A stretch of DNA of 7,062 nucleotides from SAR324 cluster bacterium (GTDB taxonomy: Bacteria; SAR324; JACQKK01). The notes beneath the pieces were generated by a model, which worked only from the letters and a program-made list of their open reading frames with translations, had not been told where the DNA came from and did not search any database. Location of the stretch: assembly GCA_022572825.1 (NCBI GenBank), contig JACZVE010000164.1:1-7062 (forward strand), read 5' to 3'. The translations under genes were made by a program, and so were the position numbers. Shown in pieces: positions 5,115 to 7,062 of this stretch. The number at the start of each line of letters is the position of its first letter. The stretch's first letter is position 1.

Positions 5115-6535
5115 CCCGCAAGACAGCCTTTCCAAAGAGTTTGGGCCGGCTTTCCTCGATTGCGCGCACTCGGTTCTTCGACGGGCCGACGCCCCTGGAG
5201 GCCATGCCGAACCTGACCAGAAGGTGTGGCGGCCCCCGTCTGTTTGTGAAGCGCGACGACTTCATGGGCATGGCGTTCGGCGGCAACAAGGTGCGGCAAC
5301 TGGAGTTCTATCTTGGTGAGGCACGGGAGCGGGACGCCGATTGCATACTTATTACCGGAGCGGTGCAGTCGAATTTCGCGCGTCTGGCGGCTGCCGGGGC
5401 ACGCAAGCTCGGAATGGAATGCCATATCCAGCTCGAGGAACGAGTGAGGAAATCGGATGCCGGCTACCGCAATTCCGGCAATGTCCTGCTCGAACGCATG
5501 CTGGGCGCAACCCTGCATTCCTTTCCGGAGGGCGAGAACGAAGGCGGCGCGGACCGACAGCTCGGCGAAATCGCGGACGATCTGCGGCGCCGGGGCCGCC
5601 GCCCCTACATTATCCCGCTGGCTCCCGGGCATCCGCCGTTGGGCGCGCTGGGCTACGTCGTGGCGGCGCATGAGCTCCTCCGGCAGATCGACGAGTCTGG
5701 CCAGAGCGTCGATGAAATCGTCGTTGCCTCCGGCGGCGGCAACACCCATGCCGGACTGCTTTTCGGCCTGCGGGCGCTGGGCTCGGACATCGTCGTAAGG
5801 GGCATTTGCGTGCGCCGCGATGCCGCCGCGCAGACCCCGCGCATCCGCGCAAGATGCCGTGAAATCGCCGGGTTGCTGGGGATCGACTCGCCGGTGGACG
5901 ACGATGATGTCGTGCTCGACGATGCGTTTCTGGCCACCTTCGCCACAATTCACCCCGGAATTACCGAAAGGGAGATTCACAGCCGCCTAATCTTCGAATG
6001 CCTGCAACGGGGAGCCGGATGGGCCCACGGCATTCTTAACAGCAACACCAATCCCATCAAGTACGGCGGCGAGGGAGACACCGTGTTCCAATCAGGTAAT
6101 GTAGTTCACACGGACTACGTGGCCTACCTGGAAGGCTATCCGGGTCACCAAAACCGCAACGCGATAGTCGGGGCTGCAAGCGCTGAGCAGTTGAGCCTAT
6201 ACGCGGAATACCGGGACGTCTATCTGCGAGTCATCGCGCATTGCCAACCGGGCGTAACCGCCGGCGAGGTACATGCCTACTCCATCGGCGAGTTTGAGAA
6301 GCGGGGCTGGGTGGAGAAATCGCTGTTGGTGGGCCACAGCGTGGGCGCCTGGTGGCATCAGCAAGAGCCAATCCTCACGAAAGGCAGTGAAATCGTACTT
6401 GAGGAGGGAATGGTGCTGGCGGTGGAGCCCCATCTGGATCACTGGTCCATCCAGGACCTGATCGTCGTGCGCGCAGGCGGGCCTGAACTCCTGTCTGATA
6501 AATTCAGGACGGAAAAGCCGTTCATCACCGGCTGA
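5111..6535 (+). CDS. Chimeric protein: truncated D-cysteine desulfhydrase-like PLP domain fused to an M24 peptidase-like domain
   Basis: The single open frame encodes 474 residues. Residues 1 to about 274 match the D-cysteine desulfhydrase/ACC deaminase PLP family: GPTPLE (25-30), the PLP lysine K60 in GGNKVRQLE, AVQSN with S87, and the phosphate loop SGGGNTHAG (207-215). The last 60-70 residues of that fold, with the DPVYTGKA-type tyrosine motif and terminal HTGG, are absent. From about residue 275 the sequence becomes the catalytic half of an M24 'pita-bread' protein (creatinase/Xaa-Pro aminopeptidase-like): PGITERE (282-288), GHSVGAWWHQQEP (408-420), GMVLAVEP and SIQDLIVV. The usual N-terminal creatinase domain is missing. 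Canonical ligands D, D, H, E, E read D335, H346, H409, E439, Q448 here. The ATG at 5111 overlaps the tauE stop (ATGA), with no clear separate Shine-Dalgarno. Domain calls are firm. Whether the fusion is functional, a decayed deletion product or an assembly join is open. Confidence 0.88.
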   Translation: MTRKTAFPKSLGRLSSIARTRFFDGPTPLEAMPNLTRRCGGPRLFVKRDDFMGMAFGGNKVRQLEFYLGEARERDADCILITGAVQSNFARLAAAGARKLGMECHIQLEERVRKSDAGYRNSGNVLLERMLGATLHSFPEGENEGGADRQLGEIADDLRRRGRRPYIIPLAPGHPPLGALGYVVAAHELLRQIDESGQSVDEIVVASGGGNTHAGLLFGLRALGSDIVVRGICVRRDAAAQTPRIRARCREIAGLLGIDSPVDDDDVVLDDAFLATFATIHPGITEREIHSRLIFECLQRGAGWAHGILNSNTNPIKYGGEGDTVFQSGNVVHTDYVAYLEGYPGHQNRNAIVGAASAEQLSLYAEYRDVYLRVIAHCQPGVTAGEVHAYSIGEFEKRGWVEKSLLVGHSVGAWWHQQEPILTKGSEIVLEEGMVLAVEPHLDHWSIQDLIVVRAGGPELLSDKFRTEKPFITG

Positions 6536-6996
6536 GGCGCGGAAGTGACTCGGGGAGGCGATGCGCGCGCTCTATACCGCTTGCCGTTCGGCCTGCTTTT
6601 CCGGAGTTGCCTGCTCGGCGCTGGGCGCGCCGCCTTGAGCCGGGCGATTATCGCATCCAGATTGGCAACGGTCATCGCCGGATCCAGCCCGCGCAGCCCG
6701 TCATTGGCGCCGAGCTCGACGATGGCGATTTGGGGTCGGTCATCGAGCGCCCAGTCGAGCCGGGCGCGGCCGCCTGCCGAGGTGTCCCCCGACACCCCGC
6801 CATTGATCACGCGCACCGCATGGCCCAAAGCCCGAAGCCCGGCCTCGAGCCGCGACGGGAAGGCGTCGGCGGCGGCGAGGCCGTGACCCGCGGTCAGGCT
6901 GTCGCCGAGAACCAGAATCCGGGTCTCGTGTCGCCCCGCCCGGGCGGTGCAGGCGAGGAGGGCGGCGACAAGGATGACCGCCATCGCCGCGGCCAA
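6439..6996 (-). pseudogene. tesA: Truncated TesA-like GDSL arylesterase/thioesterase (3' half lost)
   Basis: Reading leftwards, a hydrophobic signal-type segment ends near ACTARA (residues 15-20). The SGNH-hydrolase blocks follow: GDSLTAGHG with nucleophile S33, GGVSGDTS with oxyanion G70, and ELGANDGLRG with N98. After ARLKA (residue 122, base 6631) family similarity stops. The remaining frame is arginine- and proline-rich and is merely the antisense of the neighbouring gene's 3' end, terminating at 6439. The block with the catalytic Asp and His (DGIHP in TesA) is missing, so the product should be inactive. TesA-type proteins are periplasmic esterases/thioesterases of about 180-220 aa. The marked start is a TTG at 6996; an ATG at 6984 is an alternative, and the frame stays open to the right edge, so the true start could lie outside. 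A one-base change of frame near the break gives a different short tail ending in TAG at 6572-6574, but it does not restore TesA. Confidence 0.78.
6536..6630. other. Junction segment between the chimeric gene and broken tesA
   Basis: This short stretch separates the chimeric gene's stop from the last TesA-like codon. No terminator hairpin with a T-run is seen after the stop at 6535. A GGGGAGG at 6552-6558 precedes an ATG at 6561 with a 25-codon frame ending at 6638, but that frame has no recognisable features. I see no insertion-sequence ends here. Confidence 0.4.
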
Positions 6997-7062
6997 CGGG
7001 CCGGCGCGGTTGAATATGCCGCCGGGAGAGGCAGAACGGTGCGGCGGGCGGGCGGCCCCCGG

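Noticed and set aside
4401..5135. 244-codon minus-strand frame opposite tauE
   Set aside because: It is the codon-aligned antisense of a membrane protein gene, producing a hydrophilic Gln/Asp/Arg-rich string with no motif.
6561..6638. Possible 25-residue ORF after a GGGGAGG
   Set aside because: It lies at the rearranged junction and the start of the tesA remnant. Nothing supports it beyond a purine run at tight spacing.
1..7062. CRISPR arrays, tRNA/rRNA genes, insertion-sequence ends
   Set aside because: I read for regularly spaced repeats, tRNA-like arms and transposase motifs on both strands and saw none. The truncations at 5930 and 6631 have no visible terminal inverted repeats or target duplications.

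Overview
This is a high-GC bacterial window, most likely from a member of the Pseudomonadota. The hydantoinase A, UspA and TesA-type sequences read like alpha/beta/gamma-proteobacterial homologues, but nothing here fixes the genus. Most of the window is very GC-rich (45 of 60 bases at 661-720). The diguanylate cyclase gene in the middle is clearly less so (29 of 60 at 2821-2880).

Layout. Bases 1-1908 (minus strand) carry the first 636 codons of a HyuA-type hydantoinase/oxoprolinase subunit that runs off the left edge. Bases 1909-2391 are a divergent intergenic region with a short perfect palindrome, a candidate sigma70 promoter and a repeated TAACCT hexamer. Bases 2392-3528 (plus) encode a protein with a cyclic-nucleotide-binding domain, a coiled coil and a GGDEF domain: a probable cNMP-responsive diguanylate cyclase. 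Bases 3804-4232 (plus) encode a UspA-type stress protein with a GTG start and a clear Shine-Dalgarno. Bases 4356-5114 (plus) encode a TauE/SafE membrane protein. It overlaps by ATGA the next gene (5111-6535, plus), whose product joins a truncated D-cysteine desulfhydrase/ACC deaminase-like PLP domain in frame to the catalytic half of an M24 (creatinase/Xaa-Pro aminopeptidase-like) protein. At the right end (minus strand) is the 5' part of a TesA-like GDSL esterase gene whose 3' half, including the catalytic Asp-His block, is gone.

How the genes relate. tauE and the PLP-M24 gene are clearly one translationally coupled unit, and usp may be co-transcribed with them. An anion exporter next to a desulfhydrase-like enzyme suggests organosulfur or amino-acid catabolism, and hyuA on the other strand also belongs to cyclic amide/amino-acid turnover, but the link is inferential. 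The most notable items are the PLP-M24 chimera, whose two halves each lack part of their normal fold and whose M24 half has two substituted metal ligands, and the broken tesA just downstream. Together they suggest that deletions or rearrangements (or assembly joins) shaped the right third of the window.
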